Assembly: GCF_900700375.1 (NCBI RefSeq)
Contig: NC_041724.1
Location: 19,697,922-19,761,921, forward strand
DNA from: Denticeps clupeoides
Taxonomy: Eukaryota > Chordata > Actinopteri > Clupeiformes > Denticipitidae
Direction: 5' to 3'
DNA length: 64,000 nt
Positions 33,593-44,557 of this stretch are shown here, one piece after another. The notes under the pieces were generated by a model, which was not told the origin of the DNA, ran no database searches, and was given only the letters and a program-made list of their open reading frames with translations. A program made the translations under genes and the position numbers. The number at the start of each line of letters is the position of its first letter. Position 1 is the first letter of the stretch.

Positions 33593-34144
33593 TGCAGCTC
33601 CTTGCAACGTTATGCTTTTAGGGCAATTTTGCTTGAGTGAACACATATATTTTCACACATATCACACATGTATTTTCTGTAATGTTTTGAAAGTCGTGGT
33701 AAGCGTAAGCTGATCGCACTTTGGTCTGAATCAGCTGGTGAGTTTGTAACATTTTATCATTTTCCTCTTGGTTCGGTTTCCTTTCACACAGGGAACAATC
33801 CGAGCGAACCAAAATGCGTCACTTTAAATCACGCGAGAACTGTCTCTCTGCTTATTGGTCAGACGTGTCTGCCGCGGGAACAACAAAAGTAAATACAGGA
33901 AGTAGATCCTGTGTCGTTGACTGCTGTATATTTCTGTGACTGAGGAGAAAATTACATGACGAATATTAAAGCGGGTCCGTCATCCTCCCAGTGATTGTTT
34001 ATCACGTTAAATCACTTGTAATCACTTAAATCCGACCAGACGTGTGTGACACACTGCACCTTCTCGACGAATCATGTTTTACGTGTTCTAACGAAATAAA
34101 TTAAAGTCTACAAATGATTTAATGCCGTCAGATAATGAGATTCA

Positions 34145-34365
34145 TAGCGTTTGGTCCTGTTTTGGTTCGGTTCGCGTTCTCACCAGGCGGACCGCACCAG
34201 AGTTCGGCATTTGATACGGAGTCAAGTGAACCGAGACCACCTCTTTCTGGAGGTCTCGGTCCACTTGATTTAGTGCGTACCCGAGTGCGATTGATGCTTT
34301 CACACCAACGAAAACGAACCGAACTAAGGGCTTTTGGTCCGAATGGGTGAAAGCGCCCTTAAACA
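34145..34365. mobile_element. Foldback MITE
   Basis: The centre AAGTGAACCGAGACC (34223-34237) pairs with GGTCTCGGTCCACTT (34251-34265) at 14 of 15 positions. Outer words such as GGTTCGGTTCGCG and CGAAAACGAACCGAAC are also inverted. The whole can fold back on itself. Confidence 0.65.
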
Positions 34366-34957
34366 AATTCACTAGCACAAATTTCTTTGGTTTTAAACTG
34401 ACTTCTGTATGAGTTTGCTTCATAGACTGCAGTGGAAAACGCAGGCCTAGGTTAATGTAACCTAGAGGTAACATTACTACAGTTATACAACAAAAGTCAA
34501 TCGAACTTTTAAAATTGTCATGGACCGATGCATTGTTATAAATAACAAAAAAAGGGCAATAACTTACCTTACACACTAACTTTGCATCCACGTGTGACAA
34601 TCCCAACCATCTATGTCTATTCAAAAAACGCAGGCATGTGATTTATCCAGGCGAAATCGGGGATTTTCTTCTTTCCGGTTAGTCACGCGGAGGTGAAGGT
34701 GCTAAGATTTTAGATTAAAATTACTCAGTATTTTTAGCTTTATGTGCAATGACTTTAAAACATTTAAATCATATGAGAAAATATATAATACAATTTAATA
34801 TTCCCAGTCAGTTCATTTCATACATGAATTAATTGTGTATTTCTTTAAAATTTTACATAGAAATTTTTATTTGCAATGAATTGTAATATTGCAATGTAAA
34901 AATTATGACAGTAAATCAAGTATATTTTACTATACCTCAAAATTAGTTTTTTCAGTG

Positions 34958-35200
34958 TACTTGTCACTTTGTCACTTTAAACTTACCTCTGTTGCACTAC
35001 ATGGTTTTGCACTCTCCACCATGTGCCCTTATTTGTATATGGTGTTTTTAAAATTGTATTTATACCTTTGTATTCAATGTTACTGTTTTGTATTTAATGT
35101 TACTTGTAAGCACCATGGGTCTGAGAGTAACGTAATTTCAATTCTCTGTATGTCCTGTACATGTGGCAGAATTGACAATAAAGCTGACTTTGACTGACTT
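34958..35200 (+). mobile_element. CR1/Rex1-type LINE 3' UTR, last segment of the split copy
   Basis: It runs from CTTGTCACTTTGTCACTTTA through ACCATGGGTCTGAGAGTAAC and GAATTGACAATAAAGCTGAC to a TTTGACTGACTTTTGACTT tail. It continues the piece at 30417-30505, which ends CTTTGGTCTGCCAAC. Confidence 0.75.
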
Positions 35201-36180
35201 TTGACTTAACTGGGGAGGGAGGGGGAACGATTGTATTTCATTTGGGGAAATGCCTGTTTGTTGGCCAGTTATTCTGTTTGGCTGTATTTTGCTTTTCTTT
35301 TCTTATTTTTTTCTCCACTCACAACACATTTTTTCTACTTTTGGCAAGAACGGGAATTTGCTGTGTACATAATAATGGATCCACTATTTGTTCCTACAGG
35401 GTTATAACACTTATACATAAATCTATACCTTTACAATTTACTAACATTACCAAGGATAAATTAGGGAAGTACATAATTTTCCAAACTTTTCTGTTAGATT
35501 GAATTCAGCAATTGTGTTTTATACCCAGAATTTGATAGATCAACTAAATCAGACCTCTCTCATACACAGACCAGATCAGAGATAAAACAATATATGCAAG
35601 ATTTCAATTTAATAGATATTTGGAGGAACAAACCCCCGGATAACCTGACTTACTCATGCTACTCTAGTACTTATAAAAATGTTCCCATATTGATTACATT
35701 CTTTTATCCACTGATCTTATTTCTAAAGTTGATAACTGCTGGTATGATAGCATATTAATCTCTGATCATGCGGCAGTCTCATTTACATTAAACCTTCCCA
35801 ATTTTTTGTGTAGATCCCCAGGATGGCTACTACGTATAACCTGGTTGAGAGATCCTGAATTTTTGGAGTTCATTGATAAACAGATCGATTATTATTTTGA
35901 AATTAATTGAAGTCAAACGGTGGGAAGCATTTAAAGCTTTTATAAGAGGACGAATGATTAGTTATACAAATTATAAATATAAGCACTGTCAAGTAGAAAT
36001 GGTGGATCTTGAAAACAAAATAAACAAAATTGAATCGGAAGTATATCAAAAAATTACACCTGATCATCCCCTTTTGGATATGTATCAGGAATCCTTGCAA
36101 AATGGGGCTTTGCCTCCTTCTTTGAACGCTGCGTTAATAACTCTAAAACCCGGGAAGCCACCACTTGACTGTGGTTCGAA

Positions 36181-36801
36181 TGTAGCCAGGGAACCACCCC
36201 AGGGCAGCAGTAAATAGGTAATTAGGTACAGCAGCGAGTGGCCGGGCACAGAGACACGCAGCTGTGAACAAGTAATTGCAGTGTTTAAAACAGGCAGAGT
36301 CCCGACCAGCTAAAGAAAAAGACTGCCTGGGTCCGGGAGTAGAGACGGTGGGGAACAAACAGCAAAGATCGTGAGTGTATTGCTAAGCACCGCAGCATTG
36401 TGATACGTTTGCTGGTTTGGGGCTGGTAGTGGATAGAGCGAGAGAGCGGAAACACTGCAGCGGAGCAAAGTTTTTTAGTTTACATTTTAATGTATGTAAG
36501 TACTATATAAGGAAGGTTGGGTTGTCACCATGTCGAAACAGCTAACAGATTATTTTGCATTGAATGATTTTATTTTGATTGTGTGATTTGTATGTTTGTA
36601 TACTTTTACCTATATACTTTTACCTATATACTTTTTGCTTTTAACAGTGAAAGTGTACACCCAACTTCTCTTTTTCTAAAACTATGTTTTAGATATATTA
36701 AACCTGTTTGTTTCTAAAATAGTGTGGTGGTTTATGGACTAAACAGAACTCGTAGCTAACCATAGGCCTACAGAGCTTAACCCGAGGGCACGGTTGCTAC
36801 A
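36181..36801 (+). mobile_element. Solo-LTR-like insertion in the L1
   Basis: It interrupts the L1 reading between LDCGS and YRPIS. Its ends are TGTAGCCAGGG and CGGTTGCTACA, an inverted TGTAGC/GCTACA pair expected of an LTR. A clean target duplication is not seen, so it is old or not a simple solo LTR. Confidence 0.5.
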
Positions 36802-37189
36802 CATATAGACCCATCTCTCTCCTAAATAATGTTACCCGCCCTTGGGAACACGCCCTTGCTTTTCACCCTTGCGATCGAACCATTGGCTAAGGTAATTCGT
36901 AAACATTTCAGGTATTACAATTGGCCCTACAGAACATCATATTTCATGATATGCGGATGAAAAACAGTCTACCCCTGCATTGTTAAACTTGATTGAAACA
37001 TTGGAGAATTCTCAGGGTATAAAATTGATCATTCTAAATCTGTGTTGCTGTTCCTCAAAAAATCTTAAAGGCTATATTCTTTCAGGTTTTGATACATTTA
37101 AAGGGTAACAAGGTTTTAGTACTATTAAAACAGCTTCTTACTTTACAAGATCAGATTTAACTTTGCATTAAACGTAAAGTAATATTAAT

Positions 37190-40100
37190 AAACACAAAAT
37201 GGCAGCGTTTGAGACTTGTTCAAATACAAGCATGGGAAGCAAAGAACAACTTCCTGCAGATGAGCAACTCCAGGGAGCTGAAGCCACAGCTGATGGCATC
37301 TCTACTACCTCACAGAAAGCACGATGGAGCCAAAGAATGTGTGCTAAGAGAAGTGGAAAGCTGTCACTAAGGAAGCCAAAGGAGCTATAAATGATGAATG
37401 TCCAAACGATCTGCTACAAGAATACATCTCTGAAGTTATGAAGGCTTTCAAGGAGGTGAACGCTGCTTATGTTGAGCTAAGACGTATTGACTCTCCAGGT
37501 AATGAAACAAGACTGAAGCAAAGGGTCAAAGGGATGAAGAACAGCGGAAGAAGTCAGTAGTCTCAGACAGGACAAGTGTTAAGTCAAATTACACAAGGCT
37601 TTCTTCTTCAAAGGTGCCCTCCAGACAATCTAGCAGGCACTCAGCTAAAAGACAAGCAGCTGCTGAAGTTGCAGCTAGTGAGGCTGTTCTGCAAATTCTA
37701 CTTGAAAAAGAAAATCATATGAAGGAAATAGAGAAGAAGCAGAAATAGAGCAGAAAGAAAAAGCTTAAGAAGCAAAGCGAAGTAGAGCGACTTGAAACAA
37801 TAAAAAGGCTAAATGAAGCAAAGGCTCGACAGCGGGTGTATGAACAAGGTGAATGTTCAGATGAAGAAATATGACCTACTTCATCACAGATCTGAAAAGG
37901 ATGAGGTTGAACCTGAAACCTGCAACTCATACATCAGACAACATGCCTCACCACAAGATGCGACACCTGTACAACCAGTCAACACAAATGACCTGCAGAA
38001 TCTCTCAACGCAAGCCATATTCCAACACCAGAGCCAACTATATTCAGTGGCGATCCAATTAGATACAATCATTAGAATATTTCGTTTCTTCTGATTGACA
38101 GGAAAAAATATACCAGCTGAAGAGAAGACCTATTACCTGAGAGTATGTCGGTGGAGGATCAAAGAAGGCCATAGGCGGCTACTTTCCACTTGGCACAGAG
38201 TCAACATGTTATGCATAGAAAGTCCTGGATGAGAGGTATGGTAATCCCTTCCTCATATCCAAATGCTACAGAGACAATTTCGATGCATGGCCTAAGATTG
38301 AACTCCAAGAGTTTGCAGATTTCCTCTGCAGCTGCAAAACTGCCATGTCGCAGATGAAAGGGCTTGAAGTGCTAAATGACGGCATTGAAAACCAAAGGAT
38401 GCTTGCAAAACTTCCAGATTAGCTCACAAGGTGGACCAGAAAGGTAATGGAAGTGCAAGAGTAGAGCCACATGTTTCCAAGTTCAGCCAATTTGTTGTTT
38501 CATTTGTTGTTGGAGTCTGATTTTGTGGGAAGGACTTCGAATGTGTGAAGGTCTCTCAGGCAGAACAAAGATTTCTAACAAAGATTAAAAAAAGGGCATT
38601 AGGTATAAGGATGGTCATTATGAGATTCCCCTCCCATTCAAGAGTGAAAGGCCTAACCTTCCAGATAACAAGGCATGCGCTATTCATCAGCTGAAGTGTT
38701 TAGAGAAGAAATTCAAGAATAACAAACAGCACTACATGGACTACAATAAGTTCATGGAAGAGATAATAGCTCATGGAGAAGCTGAAAGAGTCCCAGAGCA
38801 AGACATTGAAAGGACTCCTGTTTGGTACATCCCACACCATGGGGTGTATCATCCACAAAAACCTGGAAAGATTTGCGTCGTCTATGATGCCTCTCTCAAG
38901 TTCCGTGGCACATCACTAAATGACCATCTCCTGACTGGTCCAGAGCTAACAAGCACTCTGCTCTGAGTCTTGTGTCGTTTTCGAAGAGGTCCAATAGCCT
39001 TCATGTGTGAGATCGAACACATGTTCCATCAGTTTTATGTTCATGCTCAAGACCAAGACTACCTAAGGTTCCTGTGCTTTTTTTCCCTAATGAAGGTACA
39101 CCTATTGCATCTTCTCCAGGCTGTGCCAACTATGGTCATAAGCACCTCGCAGCTAAAGGAGAAGGTAGTTTCAATGAAGATACAATCATGTTCATCAAAA
39201 CCTTCGGCTGCACAAGTTAATTTCCAACAGCACCCAAATCCTAGCTTCGCTTCCAAAGGAAGAATGCGCAGCAGGTGCCAAAGAGCCAGATATAGCACTC
39301 GGTGAGTTGCACATGGAAAGAGCACTTGGTGTACAGTGGTGTGTAGCATCCAATCACTTCCAGTTTTGAGTGGTTGTTAAGGAAAACCCACTTACCCAAA
39401 GGAGGGTGCTGTCCACAGTTGCCTCTGTGTTCGATCCGCTTGGATTTGTCTCTCCTTTCATTTTGCTTGGAAAACCGATATTGCAAAAGATGTGTCGAGA
39501 TAAACTCAGCTGGGATGAAGCATTACCTGACTACCTTCGACCTCGGTGGGAGTTTTGGCTATATAACTTGAGACACCTTGCAGATGTAAAGATTCGGAGA
39601 TGCTATGTTCCGCCAAACTGCATAATTTCTCTGATGCCAGTGTATCCGGATATGGCATGTGCACATACCTGAGAGTAGTAAGCGCCTCTGGTGAAGTCCA
39701 CTGCTCCATGACTTCATACAAAATCCAAGATCACAACCATACCACGACTTGAGCTGTCAGCAGCAGCTGCTGCCATTCGCACAGGTGATACGCTACAAAA
39801 GGAATTGGAAATGGAAATCTCAGAGGAAAGATACTGGACTGACTCCAAGGTGGTACTTGGATACAGCCACAATGAAGCTAGGAGATTTCATGTATTTGTT
39901 GCAAATCAAGTGGAACGCATCAAACGAAGTACAGAAACAACGCAATGGAGCTACGTAGCTTCCAAAGACAACCCGGGGGATCACGCATCAAGAGGTCTCA
40001 CAGCAGAGCAACTTATAGCCTCAAACTGGTTCAGAGCAGAAATTTGGCTCTGGCAGAAATTTGTAATCGGTGGTGAAATACAAGGTGGGAGAGTTATCAA

Positions 40101-40670
40101 GCAGTGACCCAGAGGTCAAGAAGATTACAAAAAACTTTGTTGTACTCCTGAAGGATGAAGGGACCCCACACAATCGGTGGACGTTGGCTAAGATCGTTGA
40201 AGTGTATCCTGGGAAGGATGGAAGAGTGAGAAGTGTAAAACTATTGATGAGTGATCAAACGCTAGACAGACAAGGTAGACGTATCTCCAAGCTGGTCTAC
40301 CTGGAGAGACCCATTCAGAAGACTGTTATCTTGTAAGACATTTACATTTACAGCATTTATCAGACGCCCTTATCCAGAGCGACTTACAATCAGTAGTTAC
40401 AGGGACAGTCTCCCTGGAGCAACTTAGGGTTAAGTGTCTTGCTCTGGGACACAATGGTAGTAAGTGGGATTTGAACCTGGGTCTTCTGGTTCATAGGCGA
40501 GTGTGTTACCCACTAGGCTACTACCACCTTAGAAGCAGAAGAAAGGTCTCATCCTCACTCTGTTCCAAGTCAATAACTTAAACCTTTAATTCATAAGCTG
40601 TTCATTAGTTACTTAGTAATAATTGTTTTTCTAATCACATGTGATTGGTGGGAGTGTAACAGTCATTTGC
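37190..40670 (+). mobile_element. BEL/Pao LTR element, old and broken
   Basis: Readable parts in order are: a Gag-like start with coiled coil (37199-37860); the reverse transcriptase (LKCLEKKFKNNKQHYMDYNK, GKICVVYDASLKFRGTSLND, 38690-38960); a BEL-type segment STVASVFDPLGFVSPFILLG (39415-39475); an RNase H piece (RYWTDSKVVLGYSHNEAR, then DNPGDHASRG, 39820-39990); and the C-terminal domain (VLLKDEGTPHNRWTLAKIVE, 40140-40200). GGTGGGAG followed by TGTAACAG near 40650 looks like a purine tract and LTR start. There are roughly ten breaks and large parts are missing. It sits inside the L1 and carries a SINE. Confidence 0.75.
40338..40528 (-). mobile_element. SINE family 2 in the old BEL/Pao element
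   Basis: Minus-strand text GGTGGTAGTAGCCTAGTGGG ... CCCAGGTTCAAATCCCACTT ... AAGTCGCTCTGGATAAGGGC ... GTAAATGTAAATGT. It is nearly the same as the copies at 30.2 and 33.4 kb. Confidence 0.9.
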
Positions 40671-41042
40671 ATTCAATGTTCTTTGAACGGTCAATCCTTT
40701 TTACTTTTTTTTCCGCCATGTAGTGGTGAATTATAGATGGAATAATTATTATGGGTTAAGGTTCCGGCCGACCCTTTTTTTTTTTTTTGCACCCGTGCCG
40801 CCTGCAAAATCTATATGTTTTAATATTGAAAACATTTCAATTTTGCCCAAATTGTTATACCTCTTCCAATCTATTCCACTTCCCCCACAGTCTACTTTTT
40901 TGATTCTAATGAAACAAACTTTATTTGGAATAACAAGCGCCATCCTTTCTTTGCTTTACTTGCTTTACGATAGAGGGGGGTTAAACCTGCCTAACCTAAA
41001 ATGGTACTACTGGGCGGCGCACACATAGAGCAGCAATGTTTT

Positions 41043-42136
41043 TGTCAGGATCCGGTCCGAAATGGGGGTTACTCCGGTCCAGGATCCGGACCGGAGTTTC
41101 ATTGTCATGTGTAATGTTCCCTAATCGTTTTCACCTGTGTTAATTGTATAAAGCTGCCCTGTTCGTTTCTGTCCGCTGTCAGGTCTTTGAAGTTATGTTC
41201 TATGTTCACCAGTGTCTACGTCTCGGATGTCTCCCCTGTCCTGTGATTCACCAGTTAAACCCCTGTTCCGTGATGTCAGGTGAAAGCGTCCTTCATTCTT
41301 CGTTCCTCGTCACTCCTCGTCCTCCTCTACGTTCACCCGCCGCGTCATTCCCGCATGGACGTGACAGAAAGACCTGACCCACATTTGGACGCCACCTGAC
41401 GCAGCCCCGCTGATCGGAGGAGCCGCGACTCGCCGGGAGGACGCCGCCAGCTTCCTTGTCCCTGGCCTTCCATGGCTTCATTCAGCAGGGTCCCGACCCC
41501 TGCCTCTCAGTCCCGTGTCTGGCGGCGTTGAAGGTGAGGAGCGGCCATTCAGCGGGGCGAGCCGGAGACTGACAGGGAGTGGCGGTCTCATGTTGACGGC
41601 GGACGAGGTGCCGGTACCACACTGGCCCGAAGCCGTCTGAGCTGGAGAACCGCCGCTCGTCCATCTGGAATACTGGACCATTCATTCATTCAGTCATTTA
41701 TCATTCTGCTCTGTTCATCTCATCTTTTCTGGTTTTCGAATCGATTCCGTTCGATTCCTCCTGTCCACTCGGACCATTCAGACTCTGTGTTTTGGACTTT
41801 CCTCCCTCCTTCATGGACTGCTTCGTCTGGCCCGCCAGGTGTCGTCCAGGATCCGGACCGGAGTTTCATTGTTGTCCTGTGTAATGTTCCCTAATCGTTT
41901 TCACCTGTGTTAATTGTATAAAGCTGCCCTGTTCGTTTCTGTCCGCTGTCAGGTCTTTGAAGTTATGTTCTATGTTCACCAGTGTCTTCGTCTCGGATGT
42001 CTCCCCTGTCCTGTGATTCACCAGTTAAACCCCTGTTCCGTGATGTCAGGTGAAAGCGTCCTTCATTCTTCGTTCCTCGTCACTCCTCATCCTCCTCTAC
42101 GTTCACCCGCCGCGTCATTCCCGCATGGACGTGACA
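41043..42136 (+). mobile_element. Short two-LTR element (TRIM-like), young
   Basis: LTR 1 (41043-41366) and LTR 2 (41840-42136) are almost identical over most of their length and both end GGACGTGACA. GTTTT flanks the element on both sides (41038-41042 and 42137-42141). The interior is only about 470 bp and has no Gag or Pol domain, so it depends on another element. LTR 1 has a longer 5' part. The near identity of the LTRs indicates recent insertion. The family is the same as the solo LTR at 15988. Confidence 0.85.
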
Positions 42137-42570
42137 GTTTTATTCTCCTCCATCCTGGGTATCCATAGAGGCTCACTCTATTTCAATACCTTTGAATTTA
42201 TATCTATATTCAGCAGATATTAAAAATAATTATTAAGTGTACAAAATAATCCATACACCCGAAATACTATAATAGTTTGGTTTGAGGCTCTTACTGATTT
42301 AGGTGAATTATCACAACTTTCACACTTTTCACCAGTTTTTGGCAATGAAAATTTCTGTCCTGGTAGAGATGATGCAGGTTTTAAAATCTGGTCAATACAA
42401 GGTATTAGTAAGGTGTCTGATCTCTACAATGAAGGAAAACTCATGTCCTTTGAACAAATTAGGACAAGGTTTGAAATTCCGCACTTTTTCAAATATTTGC
42501 AATTCCGCAATTTCATTCAGTCTAGACAAGGTCAAAGCCTAGATGAACCTCATTTCTCTACATTGGAAAA

Positions 42571-43240
42571 TGTAGCAGTCAGTCAATATTGAGAAGGCCA
42601 GAACTGATGGTCAAATGATGATTTATTGAAGCCGTCCGTGTCATCAACCAACGTAAGAGCTAAGCAAGAGCAGATACCAATAATTACGATCACATTCCCC
42701 GTCATGCACAGCACCTTACGTTAGCATATTTCTTTCCCTTAACATAACAAATCACGTCTTTTCTCACAAACATTACAAGTTGCTCAAATATACTTTAGTC
42801 ATAGTTACAAACCTTGTTCCCTTATCAACTGATGCTAGATTTGTTGCTTTTAACTTTTTCGGTTGTCCTTTTCTCTGCGTTCCCACTGAGCCTTTCCTGC
42901 TTTACTTCGCGTCTTCTGTCTTACCTCAAGCTCAGTTCCGTTACCGTACTTCTGCTCACAAAGGGGTTATCAAAATAAGAGCGGGTAACATTACATTCAT
43001 GTAAATCTTACGTTTTTTGGTCTTTACAGAAAACATTACACCTAAATGCTTGAAAAGTAAAGGTCATATATTTCTTATATAAGCAGTTTATGGCCAAACC
43101 AGTTGGCTGCTTGGCGACTTCGGGACTGCTCTCGTTTATCTTGTTTTGTCTTAACTTTTTTTCAATAACCTTTCACCGGCAAATCCACCACTATTGAGTC
43201 CATATAGTAGAGTAGAGACACTCTTGTTTCTATTAATATA
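42571..43240 (-). other. Unassigned, possibly an LTR remnant in reverse
   Basis: The L1 reading stops near 42570. Read on the minus strand the sequence has TGCTTATATAAG (TATA-like), then a CAATAAATCATC signal and an ending in GACTGCTACA, which would fit the 3' end of an LTR. No second end or coding domain is seen. Confidence 0.25.
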
Positions 43241-43244
43241 TGAA

Positions 43245-43911
43245 TATTTTAACTGCTTTCCCGGATCCCAGCTGGCCGAGGGAGATCCTGAGGAAGAACA
43301 CAGGACGCGACGCGAAGCTGTGGCTCTGGGGGAAACGAGCCGGCATCAGGAACAGGCTGAGGGCCCGTGCACACCGCACACCTCTCCCTAGCATCCTGCT
43401 CTCCAGCATCCAGTCACTGGAGAACAAGCTCGATGACATCAGGGCCAGGGTGACGTTCCAGAGAGACATCCGGGACTGCAACCTCCTCTGCTTCACAGAG
43501 ACATGACTGAACGCGTTCATCATCACCGAGCATGATGTGAGGAGAGCCTTCAAGAGAGCGAACACCAGGAAGGCAGCAGGACCAGACGGCATCTTGGGGA
43601 GAATCCTCAGAGCCTGCACAGACCAGCTAGCACCTGTGTTCACAGAGATATTCAACCTCTCTTTATCTCAGTCGGTGATCTCCACATGCTTCAAGTAGTC
43701 CATCATTGTTCCGGTCCCCAAGAAAACCCATCCTGCCTCCCTCAATGACTGTAGCCCTCACCTCAGTAGAGATGAAGATCTTTGACCATTTCTTCACTAC
43801 CAGACACACTTGACCCACTACAGTTTGCTTACCGTCCCAACCGATCCACAGATGACGCCATATCACATCTCCTCCATACAGCACTTGTCAGAAAGACTTT
43901 GGGCGGAAACA
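43245..43911 (+). mobile_element. CR1/Rex1-type LINE, endonuclease and RT entry
   Basis: KRAGIRNRLRARAHRTPLPS then LLSSIQSLENKLDDIRARV and RDCNLLCFTET are the N-terminal endonuclease landmarks. A deletion follows, then the RT entry (EHDVRRAFKRANTRKAAGPD, VPVPKKTHPASLNDC). Stops are present. It ends at the start of the BEL/Pao upstream region. Confidence 0.8.
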
Positions 43912-43947
43912 GATTTGGTTAGTTGTTTCTATCTGGTCCGGTTAGAG

Positions 43948-44358
43948 TGTGACACCTAATGAGCCACGCGTATTTTTCACATGTAAATGTGTGCGTTCAT
44001 GACTGAAAGTAAGTGTTGATGAGCGTTGTCCATGCTCATGTGTTCGATTCGTTTATCCTTTCATACTGTTTTATATGCAGAGAGAGAGTTTGTAATGTTT
44101 GGGAATTATTTAATACTTATGCTAATTTCCGCCTGCTATTAGCGCTAAGCTAACGGGGTTCAATAATGTTCCTGTTTGTTTTAGCTGCCTGTATTTATAT
44201 TCTAGGTAAAATGTTCTAGTGCTGGTTAGCTGCTTATGTAGGACTGTATGGTCTGTTTCATGTTAGATTACTGTAAGCAGTGTTATTAATCAGTGTTGTG
44301 TATCATATCATGTTCTGTGGAGTGTTTGCTTATGTATGCTTTCTCTGTTTCTTGTAGA

Positions 44359-44392
<34 letters not shown>

Positions 44393-44485
44393 TTCGTTAA
44401 TAAATAAGATAATTGATAAGCTGGCCTCCAGGCTCCTGATTCTCTGACCGGAATCAGATCCTATTGTCGCTTCACCAGTGTAACA
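43948..44485 (+). repeat. Putative 5' LTR of the BEL/Pao element
   Basis: It would run from TGTGACACCTAATGAGCC to CACCAGTGTAACA, directly upstream of a leader and the long open frame. It contains an (AC)n run (44360-44389) and AATAAATAAG downstream of it. There is no second LTR in the window to confirm the borders. Confidence 0.45.
44360..44389. repeat. (AC)n microsatellite
   Basis: About 15 dinucleotides within the putative LTR. Confidence 0.95.
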
Positions 44486-44557
44486 CGTCGTGGGAGCGGA
44501 ATCTACACGACATTTACACGATGGTCCTTCGAGCCGGATGAAGCAATAAAGGACAAT

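Larger units (their letters stand above)
30506..34957 (-). mobile_element. 4.45-kb terminal-inverted-repeat DNA element carrying a SAMD3-like gene
   Basis: The left end is CACTGAAAAAAATAACG and the right end, read inward, is CACTGAAAAAACTAAT. Both ends are followed further in by TTTACTG(C/T)(T/C)ATAATTTT, a shared subterminal motif. TA flanks both sides. The flanking DNA is the 3' UTR of one LINE, which resumes without loss, so the borders are well fixed. The CACTG ends are reminiscent of CACTA/EnSpm elements, but no transposase is seen. Inside on the minus strand is a three-exon gene end (31567-33258). Younger guests are a MITE (32153-32315), a SINE (33402-33592) and a foldback element (34145-34365). 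Confidence 0.7.
35205..42570 (+). mobile_element. L1/Tx1-type LINE split by three insertions
   Basis: ORF2 landmarks appear in order. Endonuclease: RVITLIHKSIPLQFTNITKD (35400) and YDSILISDHAAVSF (35740). Linker and RT entry: NGALPPSLNAALITLKPGKP (36100), then YRPISLLNN (36805) after the first insertion. Next come a remnant near 37010 (GYKINHSKSVL-like) and, after the BEL insertion, ILPKLLYLFQSIPLPPQSTF (40840) and RGGLNLPNLKWYYWAAHT (40975). After the short LTR element come GRDDAGFKIWSIQGISKVSD-like (42365) and KLMSFEQIRTRFEIPHFF-like (42435). It has deletions and shifts and is inactive. Confidence 0.75.

Noticed and set aside
41293-41685. Minus-strand frames in the short LTR element
   Set aside because: GC-rich non-coding interior, with two overlapping frames of similar length and no domain.
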